Below the pieces are notes generated by a model. The model did not search any database. It was not told the origin of the DNA and saw only the letters and a list, made by a program, of their open reading frames with translations. From Clostridia bacterium (GTDB lineage Bacteria; Bacillota; Clostridia; Christensenellales; Aristaeellaceae), in assembly GCA_017429695.1 (NCBI GenBank), contig JAFROK010000034.1, positions 62,001 to 126,000 on the forward strand: 64,000 nt of DNA, given 5' to 3'. The stretch's first letter is position 1. Each line of letters begins with the position of its first letter. Both the position numbers and the translations under genes were made by a program. Below, piece after piece: positions 20,873-28,820 of this stretch.

Positions 20873-20918
20873 TCATTCTGAGCGCTTAAATGTCATTCCG
20901 AGCGAAGCGAAGAATCTC
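20873..20918. repeat. Intergenic repeat of the GAGCGAAGCGAAGAATC type
   Basis: The gap holds ATCATTCTGAGCGCTT followed directly by a second, longer unit TGTCATTCCGAGCGAAGC continuing into GAAGAATCTC. The second unit matches, as I remember it, a short sequence seen in intergenic regions of many unrelated bacterial genomes. The first looks like a partial copy. No coding potential is seen. Confidence 0.55.
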
Positions 20919-20925
20919 CTCTACT

Positions 20926-20948
20926 AACCACTAATCACTAACCACTAA
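20926..20948. repeat. Degenerate CACTAATCAC/CACTAACC tandem repeat
   Basis: ACCACTAATCACTAACCACT is made of repeated units of about 7 bases. It overlaps the last codons and stop of the beta-helix gene, supplying its Val-Val-Ser-Asp end. Similar tracts occur near 19785-19800 and 44140-44165. Confidence 0.5.
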
Positions 20949-22859
20949 CCCGTTCCAGTCCGCAAATGGCCCGGGCAGCGCGTCATCCCCGGTCCTGGGC
21001 GTTCCGGTGATATCGCATGGCACGCCGTCCGTCGCCGGCACCCTCCTGACCTTCCGGGGATCCATGATCATGTTCAGCCGTTCCAGCTGCCGCGGCATCG
21101 CGAAAGGCTTTTCCTGTGCCGTCCGGAATACGGCCGTCTTCTTTTCCGCGTCGATCTCAATATCGAACCAGGCGTTCTCCCCGTTTTTGTCGAACCCGCA
21201 GAATTCCTGCCATGCCGGCAGGTTCAGGCACACTTCCGGTTCCGGATACATGACCCGCAGGTATCCGCCCTGCATTTTCACATACAGGTTTCCCTCCGCC
21301 TGGTTGTCCCGCGTCGGGAAATCAATCGCGGCCTCGCCGCATTCATAGAAGATATTGTTGATGATCCGCGCGTCCCGGGAGGTGCCGCCCCGTTCCATGC
21401 CGTGCATCCGGAATCCCACCGGTTTGGCATAATATCCGCTGTGGCGGCAGCGGCCGATCAGGTTATGGGCGATATACAGCCGGTCCGTACCCTCCCCGTA
21501 GATGCCGTATCCGTTCACCGCGTCGTTCTCCCGCAGCTTGTACCATCCGGAAGAACCCGGCTCCTTCGGAACCTTTTCAGGATCAAACCGTCCCGGCACA
21601 TTCCAGATGATGTTGTTGTCGATCAGGTTGATCCCTTCCCGGGTGCACTCGATAAAGATCGCTTCCCGTTGCTCAATGCCGTCCAGGAACAGGTTGCCGG
21701 TAATCCGGTTGTTCTCGTTTCCGCAGTCCAGCCACAGGTGGTCCGCCCGCAGCGTATTCCGGAATACATTCCGCCGGATCAACGCGTTAACGCTGTTATG
21801 CAGCTTGATAGCCCCGGCTTCCCAGCTCAGTTCCATCTTCTGCCAGCCGGTGCCTTCGATCTCGTTATCCTCAATCAGCATCCCTTCCGCGAACAGCCCG
21901 GCAATGCCGCATACCCCGGCGTCCCGGATCCGGCAGTTCCGGATCACGCTGTAGCCGATCACTTCACCTTCCCGGTGGGTATGGTGCCAGCATTCGTTGC
22001 CCACGTCCACGGCCACGCCGTTGGACCAGTTGATATCGCAGTCCTCGATGATCCAGTGGTGTCCCCGGTAAGCCGAAACAGCGCCGCGCTGCGGCACCGG
22101 CGCGCCGGTGGCGGCGTGTTCAAACGTCAGTCCCTTGACTTTGATATAGTTCAGGAAAGGCTTGTCCGGCGCAAAGCACTGCTCCCGCACCGTCACCTCG
22201 ATCAGGTGGTCTTTCGGATCCGCGTCTCCTGCCAGGCGGAAATGCACCTTCTGCCCGTTGGCTTCCACCCAGTAGGTGTTGTCCTGCCGGCCCATCATAT
22301 AGTACAACGGCACCTGCGTCAGCGGTTTTCCGTCGCAAAACACGCATCCCCGCCGGTTCAGGTATGGCGTCATGTCCGTCTTGTCATATTCGATGAACAA
22401 CCGGTCGTGCAGGATGTTCACCGCGCAGAAAGGATTGTATCCCCGGAACAGATCCGGGTCCAGGTCGTATTCCCAGATGCGGATATCCCCGTCTTCCGGC
22501 ATGCGCAGCATCCATCCCTCGCTGGGAATGAAATCCGACACTTTTTCCGAAGCCCGGACGATCACGTCCCCGTCACCATAGGCTTCAAAGGAAATCATAT
22601 GCTCCGCGTCTTCCCCGCCCCGGGCCGGCCGTACGCATTCCCGGTACAGCCCGGCATGGATCCGGACCCGGGTTCCCGGCACTGCTTCCGCCGCGGCCCT
22701 CCCGATCGTCCGGAAAGGCGCGGCTTCGCTGCCGTCGTTCTCATCTGAAGCGGCGGGATCGTCCGCGCTGACGAACAGCTCCCGCTGCCATACGGTTTCT
22801 TTTTCCCAGAAACGGAAGCTGCTGCCATCCGGCAGAATTGCTGAATAATCCTTTTCCAT
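20931..22859 (-). CDS. Right-handed parallel beta-helix protein, 642 aa
   Basis: Residues about 30-90 carry the entry motif FVSADDPAASDENDGSEAAP followed by FRTIGRAAAEAVPGTRVRI, typical of DUF1565/NosD-like beta-helix proteins. Repeated beta-strand turns with Asn-rich corners (IEDNEIEG, IRRNVFRN, IDNNIIWN, IINNIFYE) continue to about residue 540. Such folds are common in polysaccharide lyases and epimerases, but I see no specific catalytic motif. ATG 22859 is preferred over 22919 because GAGAGGG lies about 7 bases ahead. No signal peptide is present, so the enzyme seems cytoplasmic. It lies downstream of the AraC and sugar-transport genes and may act on the imported glycan. That link is inference. 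Confidence 0.7.
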   Translation of the reverse strand: MEKDYSAILPDGSSFRFWEKETVWQRELFVSADDPAASDENDGSEAAPFRTIGRAAAEAVPGTRVRIHAGLYRECVRPARGGEDAEHMISFEAYGDGDVIVRASEKVSDFIPSEGWMLRMPEDGDIRIWEYDLDPDLFRGYNPFCAVNILHDRLFIEYDKTDMTPYLNRRGCVFCDGKPLTQVPLYYMMGRQDNTYWVEANGQKVHFRLAGDADPKDHLIEVTVREQCFAPDKPFLNYIKVKGLTFEHAATGAPVPQRGAVSAYRGHHWIIEDCDINWSNGVAVDVGNECWHHTHREGEVIGYSVIRNCRIRDAGVCGIAGLFAEGMLIEDNEIEGTGWQKMELSWEAGAIKLHNSVNALIRRNVFRNTLRADHLWLDCGNENNRITGNLFLDGIEQREAIFIECTREGINLIDNNIIWNVPGRFDPEKVPKEPGSSGWYKLRENDAVNGYGIYGEGTDRLYIAHNLIGRCRHSGYYAKPVGFRMHGMERGGTSRDARIINNIFYECGEAAIDFPTRDNQAEGNLYVKMQGGYLRVMYPEPEVCLNLPAWQEFCGFDKNGENAWFDIEIDAEKKTAVFRTAQEKPFAMPRQLERLNMIMDPRKVRRVPATDGVPCDITGTPRTGDDALPGPFADWNGLVVSD

Positions 22860-22959
22860 ATGCCGTCCCTCTCTTTTCGTCTGATCAGGCTTCATACTGT
22901 CCGGATTCACATGATTCATATCAGTTTATTTTATGCCACTCCGGCCCTCTTCGTCAACA

Positions 22960-22997
22960 AAAATGAAACAGCGGGACGGTCTTTTTTGTTTCATTTT
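22960..22997. repeat. REP-like palindrome, degenerate relative of the element in gltB
   Basis: AAAATGAAACA and TGTTTCATTTT form perfect 11-bp arms around GCGGGACGGTCTTTTT. The core GGGACGGT, T-rich stretch and TTTCA(C/T)TTTT order match the palindrome at 42703-42769. It sits between the beta-helix and AraC genes, about 100 bases upstream of the beta-helix start. Confidence 0.45.
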
Positions 22998-23014
22998 GCA
23001 TTTTTCAGGCAATC

Positions 23015-23049
23015 AAAAAACCGGGACTTCGCATCTGCGCGATGTCCCG
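23015..23049 (-). terminator. Intrinsic terminator of the AraC gene
   Basis: On the minus strand CGGGAC pairs with GTCCCG, with an inner CGC/GCG pair, followed by GTTTTTT. It begins about 40 bases after the stop codon of the AraC regulator. Confidence 0.75.
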
Positions 23050-23087
23050 ATTCATGCTGCCGGCTGATCGGCTTTTTGCTTTTTCAG

Positions 23088-23960
23088 TTAAACATGCCCC
23101 TTCATTTCCTTGCGGAACTGGCTCGGGGATACGCCGATCAGTTTCCGGAAGGTCCTGAGGAAATTGGAATAGTCGTTGAATCCGCATTGGTAGGCAATGG
23201 CGTTCAGCGACTGGTCGGTCAGCATCATCTGCCGTGCTAGCATCACCCGGCGGTACAGGATGTAGTCATATACGCTCCGGTTGGTGAATTTCTGGAATTC
23301 ATGGCTCAGATAACTGACGCTGATCCCGAACCGCTTGGCCAGCTGTTCTGTTTTCAGCGGCTGGGTATAGTTGCTGTTGATATAGGCGAGCACTTCCTGG
23401 ATAATACTGTTCGGGAATACATTGCTCGTCACGGGGTGCGCCTGGCGCATGGCCCGGCAAACCTTGCAGAGGAACTCAATCAGATAGCCGCACTTGCGAA
23501 AATCATCCAGCACGTCGTTGAGCTGCGGCGTGGCCAGTTTTTTCATCAGCTCAATGCATTCCTCCGCGTCCTCCGGCGACAGCTGGAAAGTGTACTGCCC
23601 CTGGGAGGTATAGGACCGGAAAAAGGATTCCAGGTCTATCTGCCCGCACCCGAGGGTGCGCAGCATATCCGGCGACACATTCACGTAGCCCCGCCTGTAA
23701 TCCCGGATGCCCGCGGCGGCGGACAGGCCATGCATGCAGAAGGGCGGTATGATGAAAAGCTGATCCGGCTTGAGCGTATACATATTGTTGTCCAGGCCGA
23801 AATACGGTCCCCCGTGGGTGTGGATATAGAACTCAAAAAAGTCATGGCAATGGTACTCCGTTTTCACCATCCATTCGTCATGGGAGTACTTGGCCTCATA
23901 TTTCCGCCCGGGCGCCATGGTGGTCAGGATACCGTTAGCCGGAGCCTGCGTACGTTCCAC
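23088..23960 (-). CDS. AraC-family transcriptional regulator, 290 aa
   Basis: The N-terminal about 170 residues form a cupin-like sensing domain with YHCHDFFEFYIHTHGG near residues 37-52. The C-terminal about 100 residues form the double helix-turn-helix: LAKRFGISVSYLSHEFQKFT, then the second motif with NAIAYQCGFNDYSNFLRTFR and a closing GVSPSQFRKE. Such proteins usually activate sugar-uptake genes when the sugar or a derivative binds the N-terminal domain. The GTG start at 23960 follows GGGAGG by 9 bases. It lies 91 bases downstream of the solute-binding protein gene, behind a hairpin that may reduce read-through. It is the natural candidate to bind the direct repeats at 28505-28566. Confidence 0.88.
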   Translation of the reverse strand: MERTQAPANGILTTMAPGRKYEAKYSHDEWMVKTEYHCHDFFEFYIHTHGGPYFGLDNNMYTLKPDQLFIIPPFCMHGLSAAAGIRDYRRGYVNVSPDMLRTLGCGQIDLESFFRSYTSQGQYTFQLSPEDAEECIELMKKLATPQLNDVLDDFRKCGYLIEFLCKVCRAMRQAHPVTSNVFPNSIIQEVLAYINSNYTQPLKTEQLAKRFGISVSYLSHEFQKFTNRSVYDYILYRRVMLARQMMLTDQSLNAIAYQCGFNDYSNFLRTFRKLIGVSPSQFRKEMKGHV

Positions 23961-23984
23961 AGGGGTTCACCTCCCTTCTGTCTG

Positions 23985-24014
23985 AAAAGAGGGAACCGGC
24001 CGGGGCCGGTTCCC
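23985..24014 (-). terminator. Hairpin terminator or attenuator between the solute-binding protein and AraC genes
   Basis: GGGAACCGGCC and GGCCGGTTCCC are perfect 11-bp arms separated by two bases, followed on the minus strand by TCTTTTC. The U-tract is short, so partial read-through into the AraC gene is plausible. Confidence 0.6.
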
Positions 24015-24050
24015 TCCCCAGATCAATGTCCGGTAGAAAGTCCGGGTTGA

Positions 24051-25703
24051 TTATTCAACGTACTCGATGTTGTAGAACTTGAGCAGCAGGTCAATCCGTT
24101 CGTCGATGATGTCGTTGCCGCCATTGTTCAGGTACTGCTCGAGGTAGCTGTCATACACGTTGTCGAACTCTTCCACGGAAGCGGTCACAGCCTTGGTGAA
24201 CAGCTCGTCGCGCAGCTCGGTCAGGCTGGAGCCGACCTTGGTTTCGCTCTCGATGGTGCCCACGTTGTAGTGCTTCGGGAAGCGGCCGTTGTTCTGGCCA
24301 TACTCGTTCGCCTTGATGACTTCTTCAGCGGGGATGCCCGGATAGCTCAGCGCGGTGCTGACGCCGGTCACATCGCCCAGGTACAGGCCGTTGCAGGTCA
24401 TGGTGTAGTCGATGTTGTTGCCGGAGTTCTTGATCCAGTCGCCGGTGGCGGCCAGGATCTTGATGGCGCCGTCTTCCATGACTTCATAGGTGGTGCCTTC
24501 CAGACCGGTCTGCAGATAGTAGATCGTGCTGGCGTCAGAGATGAAGTTCACATACAGCAGGGAGGCCAGGGGCTCTTTGTTGGTGGACGGGAAGAAGATC
24601 TTCCGGTCGCTGCCGACGGCCGCGCCCATGAACTTCCGGGTGATGCCGGCGTCGTTCGGGAAGCAGTCGATGGCGACGAACTTGGCGTTTTCGCCGATGT
24701 TCTTGGCCAGGTTGGCATTGATGCAGTCTTCACCATTGCGGTAGGGGTAATCCCAGTTGTGCTGGAAGGCGCCCACGAAGCCGGACTTCATGTTGTCATC
24801 TTCCACGCTGGCATCGCCGCTGTACAGGCCGAAATCTTTCCAGACCAGGCCTTCGTTGTACCACTGGTTCAGCACGCGGATACCTTCTTTGTATCCGGGA
24901 TAGAGGAGGTGACGATCATCGTAGCCGTACACGAACAGGGTTTCATCGTCCACTTCTTCCGGAACGAAGCTCACGCTCAGCAGGTCATTGCGCCAGCCGA
25001 TATCGGTGGAGGTGGTGTAGGGAATCATGCGCTCAGCATCGGCACCCAGCAGGGTTTCAGCGTTGTCGCGGAAAGCAACCAGCGCAGCATGGAACTCTTC
25101 CAGGTTGGTGGGCTCAGCCAGGCCCAGGGTGTCCAGCCAGTCCTTACGGATGAAGGTGGTGATACGGGACACGTCCGCGCGGCGGCCTTCGATCATCCAT
25201 ACGGCCTTGGTCACGGGATCCTGGTCATAGTACAGGTTGTCTTCGCCCAGCAGCGCGATCAGGTCGCCCAGCTGGTCTTTGTACGCTTCCAGATAGGGAG
25301 CCAGGTCGATGATACCGGGATTGCCATTCTCGTCCACCATGTTGGCGTAGGAGATGACGGTGTTGCCGCCGTAGGTGTAGCAGATGTCCGGGGCATTGCC
25401 GGCCGCCAGCAGGTTGTTGATGTCGTCGGTTTCGGTCCAGCGGCCGACAGAGACGAATTCAACTTCCACGTTGTAGCGATCCAGCATCTGCTGCTTGATC
25501 CAGTCGGTCCACACGTTGTTGGTGGGGTCGGTGCCGCCGTCGTTGTTGCGGTTGTAGATCTCGACGGTGATATGGCGGGTTTCAGTGAACTTGCCATCCA
25601 CGAATCCGGGGTCTGCTACTTCCGCAACAGCAGCTGTGGTGAACAGAGCCGCCACGCTTGCCAGAAGAGCCAGGGTCAGAATCAGGGACAGGATACGTTT
25701 CAT
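24051..25703 (-). CDS. Extracellular solute-binding protein of an LplA-like carbohydrate ABC transporter, 550 aa
   Basis: A signal peptide (KRILSLILTLALLASVAALF, then AVAEVA) is followed by a family 1 type binding protein of about 525 residues with segments such as VWTDWIKQQMLDRYNVEVEF and LLAAGNAPDICYTYGGN, typical of LplA/YtcQ-like proteins. The start follows GGAGG by about 8 bases. Its neighbours upstream in the operon are the two permeases, in the usual B-C-A order. No ATPase gene is present, as is normal for this group, which shares a common MsmX-type ATPase. Oddly, no lipobox cysteine is present at the end of the signal peptide, so membrane anchoring by lipid is not predicted. Confidence 0.88.
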   Translation of the reverse strand: MKRILSLILTLALLASVAALFTTAAVAEVADPGFVDGKFTETRHITVEIYNRNNDGGTDPTNNVWTDWIKQQMLDRYNVEVEFVSVGRWTETDDINNLLAAGNAPDICYTYGGNTVISYANMVDENGNPGIIDLAPYLEAYKDQLGDLIALLGEDNLYYDQDPVTKAVWMIEGRRADVSRITTFIRKDWLDTLGLAEPTNLEEFHAALVAFRDNAETLLGADAERMIPYTTSTDIGWRNDLLSVSFVPEEVDDETLFVYGYDDRHLLYPGYKEGIRVLNQWYNEGLVWKDFGLYSGDASVEDDNMKSGFVGAFQHNWDYPYRNGEDCINANLAKNIGENAKFVAIDCFPNDAGITRKFMGAAVGSDRKIFFPSTNKEPLASLLYVNFISDASTIYYLQTGLEGTTYEVMEDGAIKILAATGDWIKNSGNNIDYTMTCNGLYLGDVTGVSTALSYPGIPAEEVIKANEYGQNNGRFPKHYNVGTIESETKVGSSLTELRDELFTKAVTASVEEFDNVYDSYLEQYLNNGGNDIIDERIDLLLKFYNIEYVE

Positions 25704-25761
25704 GGGTTCTTCCTCCTTTTTTATTTTCAGGGTGCGTTACACCCCAAGAATCAGTTTCAGG

Positions 25762-26736
25762 TTATCCCTTCACAGCGCCGATGGTCACGCCGGAAACGAA
25801 GTAGCGCTGCAGCCAGGGATAAACGATCAGGATCGGTACGGTGGCAAACATAACGGTGGCCATTTGGATCGTCTTGGAAACACCTGCGGATGTGGCGCTG
25901 GAGCCTTCCTGGGCGATCTGCTCGGATTTCTGCGTCGCTTCCGTCACCAGGTTGTACAGCAGCAGCTGAATCGGGGAATACTTGGCTTTGGCCGCTTCAT
26001 CCTTGATATACATCAGTGCGTCGGAGAAACCGTTCCAGCGGCCGACCGCATAGAACAGGCTCAGCGTGGCGATGACCGGCAGGCTCAGCGGCAGGTACAC
26101 CCGGATCAGCACCCGGAGCGGACCGGCGCCGTCAATTTCCGCCGCTTCCCGCAGGCTGTCCGGCACGCCGTAGAAGAACGACCGCATGATGATCACGTTG
26201 AACACGCTGATGCAGTTAGGAACAATCAGCGCCCAGGGTGTATCCAGCATACCCAGGCTGTTGAGCACCAGGTAATTGGGGATCGTGCCGGCGCTGAAGT
26301 ACATCGTCAGCAGCATGAACAGGCTGATGAGCTTCCCGCCTTTCAGGTTGGTATAGATCAGCGGGTAAGCGGCACATATCGTCAGCGAAATCGATAGCAG
26401 CGTACATCCGATGGTCAGGATTGCCGTAAATTTCAGGGAATGGACGTATTTGTTCTCAACGTCATTGCCGGCTTCATCCTTGTCCGGCTTCAGCACTTCG
26501 TTGTACGCCTCCGTGTTCCATCCCTTCGGCAGGAGGAACACTTCGGAGCGCATCAGGGCTTCCGGGCTGGAAAGGCTGCTGGCCAGCACATGGATCATCG
26601 GCAGAATGCACACCAGCATCATGATGAAGCAGATCACCGCGATGATCCAGTCGCCCCGCCGGGTGCTGCTGGATTTGATCATGCCGTCATGCAGCTTTTT
26701 CTTTTGCACCGTGCCTGCAGTGTTTGCAATACTCAT
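25762..26736 (-). CDS. Carbohydrate ABC transporter permease, LplC-like, 324 aa
   Basis: The protein has about six membrane segments and the permease EAA loop EAAEIDGAGPLRVLIRVYLP near residues 205-225, which contacts the ATPase. The N terminus contains RRGDWIIAVICFIMMLVCIL, the usual first helix of LplC-type permeases. The ATG at 26736 is chosen because GGAGGTG lies ahead; the longer frame to 26820 overlaps the upstream permease gene. It starts 13 bases after that gene stops, so the two are probably translated together to form the channel heterodimer. Confidence 0.88.
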   Translation of the reverse strand: MSIANTAGTVQKKKLHDGMIKSSSTRRGDWIIAVICFIMMLVCILPMIHVLASSLSSPEALMRSEVFLLPKGWNTEAYNEVLKPDKDEAGNDVENKYVHSLKFTAILTIGCTLLSISLTICAAYPLIYTNLKGGKLISLFMLLTMYFSAGTIPNYLVLNSLGMLDTPWALIVPNCISVFNVIIMRSFFYGVPDSLREAAEIDGAGPLRVLIRVYLPLSLPVIATLSLFYAVGRWNGFSDALMYIKDEAAKAKYSPIQLLLYNLVTEATQKSEQIAQEGSSATSAGVSKTIQMATVMFATVPILIVYPWLQRYFVSGVTIGAVKG

Positions 26737-26749
26737 CGTCCGCACCTCC

Positions 26750-28369
26750 TTACCAGACTCCGCGCTCGCCGAACTTCTTGGCCAGCGTGTTGGATGCCAC
26801 AAGGAAGATGACGCACACAACGCTCTGGAACATGCCGACCGCTGTGCTCAGGGAATACTGGTTGCCTTTCAGGCCGCGCTCATACACGAAAATGGAAAGC
26901 GTGGTACTGACCTCCTTGACCTGGAGGTTGGACAATGTGTAGGGCCGGTCGAACTCGGATCCCAGGATGCGGCCCAGGTTCATAATCAGCAGCACGATGA
27001 TCGTGGAGCGGATACCGGGCAGCGTCACATGCCAGATTTTCTGCAGGCGCCCCGCGCCGTCCACTTCCGCAGCCTCATACAGTTCCGCATTGATGCCGGT
27101 CAGCGCAGCCAGGTAGATGATGGTGTTCCATCCGCACTCTTTCCAGATGCCCAGGATGATGTACATCACCCGCCAGCGGCCGCCCTCCTCCAGGTAGGGC
27201 ACCGACGTGCCGAGCAGTTTGTTGAAAATACCATCATTGGTACCGAACAGGCGAATCGCAATGTTGGAAATAATAACCCAGCTCAGGAAGTGCGGCAGGT
27301 ACAGCACCGTCTGGGTAAACCGCTTGTACTTGGGGAATGCCAGTTCGTTCAGCAGCAGCGCCATGATGATCGGCATCGGCATGCCAACGATCAGGTCCAG
27401 CAGGTTCAGGAAGATCGTATTGTAAAGTGCTTCGCCGAACTTGGGATCGGTAAACGCGGCGGTGAACCAGCCCATACCACCCTGGTCGGCCAGCGCAACC
27501 TGCCACGGGTGCCGCAGGATATCGTTCTGCTTGAACGCCAGGGAGATGTAGGACATGGGATAGTAACGGAAGATCAGGAAGAAGGCGATCGGGATCACCA
27601 GCAGCAGATACAGCGTCCAGTATCTTTTGATATAGGTCTTGAAGGAATATCCGGTGCCCCGCACAACCGAGGTGCCCCGGAGAATCCAGATCACCCAGAG
27701 CAGCGCGGCCGTCCGGAAGATCATCAGGATGCTCAGTTCCGGAATTGCCTGTTCCAACACGGTGGCCGGAATGTAGAAGGCAAACACCAGCGCGATCGCC
27801 AGCGGCAGGTGTTTCATGGTAGAATCGTCCTTCGCGCTCAGCATCCACATCAGGATCGTCAGGACGCCCATGGCTGCCAGCAGGACGCTGCGGACACCCA
27901 GCCAGAAATATGCGCCGTCTCCGTCGATCCATCCGTTAAAGCGGATAAGGCCTTCCGCCGCAACACATCCGAAGAGGATAAAAATCGCGGTTTCCATGCG
28001 GCGCTCCGTCACAGTTTCCGCCTTGCCGTAGCGCTGTTCCCGGTAGAACTCCAGCATCAGGAAGAATCCCGCCGTCGCCAGGTAGCTGACGATCCGGCCC
28101 AGGCCCTCGCCGTCCGGCAGGGGTGCCCGCGGAACAACCGCCGCCACGATCCGGGGAACAAGCCGGTAAGCTTCGCCGGCCAGGAGCACAAACAGCGCCG
28201 CGGACAGAAGCCGGGCTCCCTTTCCCTGCTGGCGCCAGACCCACAGGGCGATGATCAGGACCGCTGCCAGGTAGAACAGGCAGAGAATCGGCTCAACCGA
28301 CTGCCATATGCTGGTGAGCGGATCCCGCAGCCAGCCGACAGCGTTTGACAGGCCATTCAGGATACCCAT
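26750..28369 (-). CDS. LplB-like ABC permease with an extra N-terminal seven-helix membrane module, 539 aa
   Basis: Residues from about 240 to the end match a normal LplB permease: YWTLYLLLVIPIAFFLIFRY at its start and the EAA loop EAAEVDGAGRLQKIWHVTLP near residue 442. Residues 1-235 are an additional hydrophobic region with about seven predicted helices (around 25-45, 52-66, 93-109, 125-145, 152-176, 186-206 and 211-230). LplB permeases are usually about 300 residues long, so this is a fusion. The frame is continuous and the start follows GGGAGG at about 8 bases, so it is not a run-on of two genes. The role of the extra module is unknown; sensing or substrate delivery are guesses. Confidence 0.82.
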   Translation of the reverse strand: MGILNGLSNAVGWLRDPLTSIWQSVEPILCLFYLAAVLIIALWVWRQQGKGARLLSAALFVLLAGEAYRLVPRIVAAVVPRAPLPDGEGLGRIVSYLATAGFFLMLEFYREQRYGKAETVTERRMETAIFILFGCVAAEGLIRFNGWIDGDGAYFWLGVRSVLLAAMGVLTILMWMLSAKDDSTMKHLPLAIALVFAFYIPATVLEQAIPELSILMIFRTAALLWVIWILRGTSVVRGTGYSFKTYIKRYWTLYLLLVIPIAFFLIFRYYPMSYISLAFKQNDILRHPWQVALADQGGMGWFTAAFTDPKFGEALYNTIFLNLLDLIVGMPMPIIMALLLNELAFPKYKRFTQTVLYLPHFLSWVIISNIAIRLFGTNDGIFNKLLGTSVPYLEEGGRWRVMYIILGIWKECGWNTIIYLAALTGINAELYEAAEVDGAGRLQKIWHVTLPGIRSTIIVLLIMNLGRILGSEFDRPYTLSNLQVKEVSTTLSIFVYERGLKGNQYSLSTAVGMFQSVVCVIFLVASNTLAKKFGERGVW

Positions 28370-28504
28370 TCCAACGCGCCTCCCATCATCTCCGGACCGT
28401 TTTACGGGAATATGCCCTTATCAGGCATTTTCAGAATCTTTTTCCGGAAGTTTACTTCACCAGGTCCATTTTCGATTGCACTTTTTTCCGTTTCTGCGAT
28501 GCTT

Positions 28505-28566
28505 ATTCTACCAACCGTTTCTTTCAAACTCTATGCAAATCCTGCTTTATATTGTGTTAATCCTGC
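28505..28566 (-). promoter_or_regulatory. Predicted AraC-type operator and promoter of the lplB-like operon
   Basis: On the minus strand GCAGGATT occurs at 28566-28559 and again at 28545-28538, exactly 21 bp apart (two helical turns), and a related GCAGGATC lies at 28617-28610. A -10 like TAGAAT is at 28510-28505, which puts the -35 position just downstream of the proximal repeat. This is the usual layout for an AraC/XylS activator at a promoter with a poor -35 box. The rest of the 451-bp gap (28370-28820) holds the divergent promoter and no gene. Confidence 0.5.
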
Positions 28567-28694
28567 ATAAAATTCCTGTTTTTTTCCGGTTTTTCGGCAG
28601 AATTGTGCAGATCCTGCTGTCAAAAACGGGAGAAAAATGGCCCTTTAACCCATCAAAATCAAGGCTTTGACAGCATTCCCAGCCTTTTTCACAC

Positions 28695-28724
28695 TTGCAA
28701 AAAATGTCCGTACATCAATAAAAT
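28695..28724 (+). promoter_or_regulatory. Possible promoter of the DUF218 gene
   Basis: TTGCAA at 28695-28700 and TAAAAT at 28719-28724 are 18 bases apart. The start codon follows about 95 bases later after TAATGGAGG. Confidence 0.35.
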
Positions 28725-28820
28725 AAAGTATTTCAGGCAGCAGGAAATCGTCTTTCGACAGCGAATCTGAGAATTAGAGCAGATTTAGCTCACATTACAG
28801 CAGGTAATGGAGGCAATTGT

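Noticed and set aside
24270-28348. Plus-strand frames of 527 and 645 codons over the transporter operon
   Set aside because: They run antisense to well-recognised transporter genes and have no family features.
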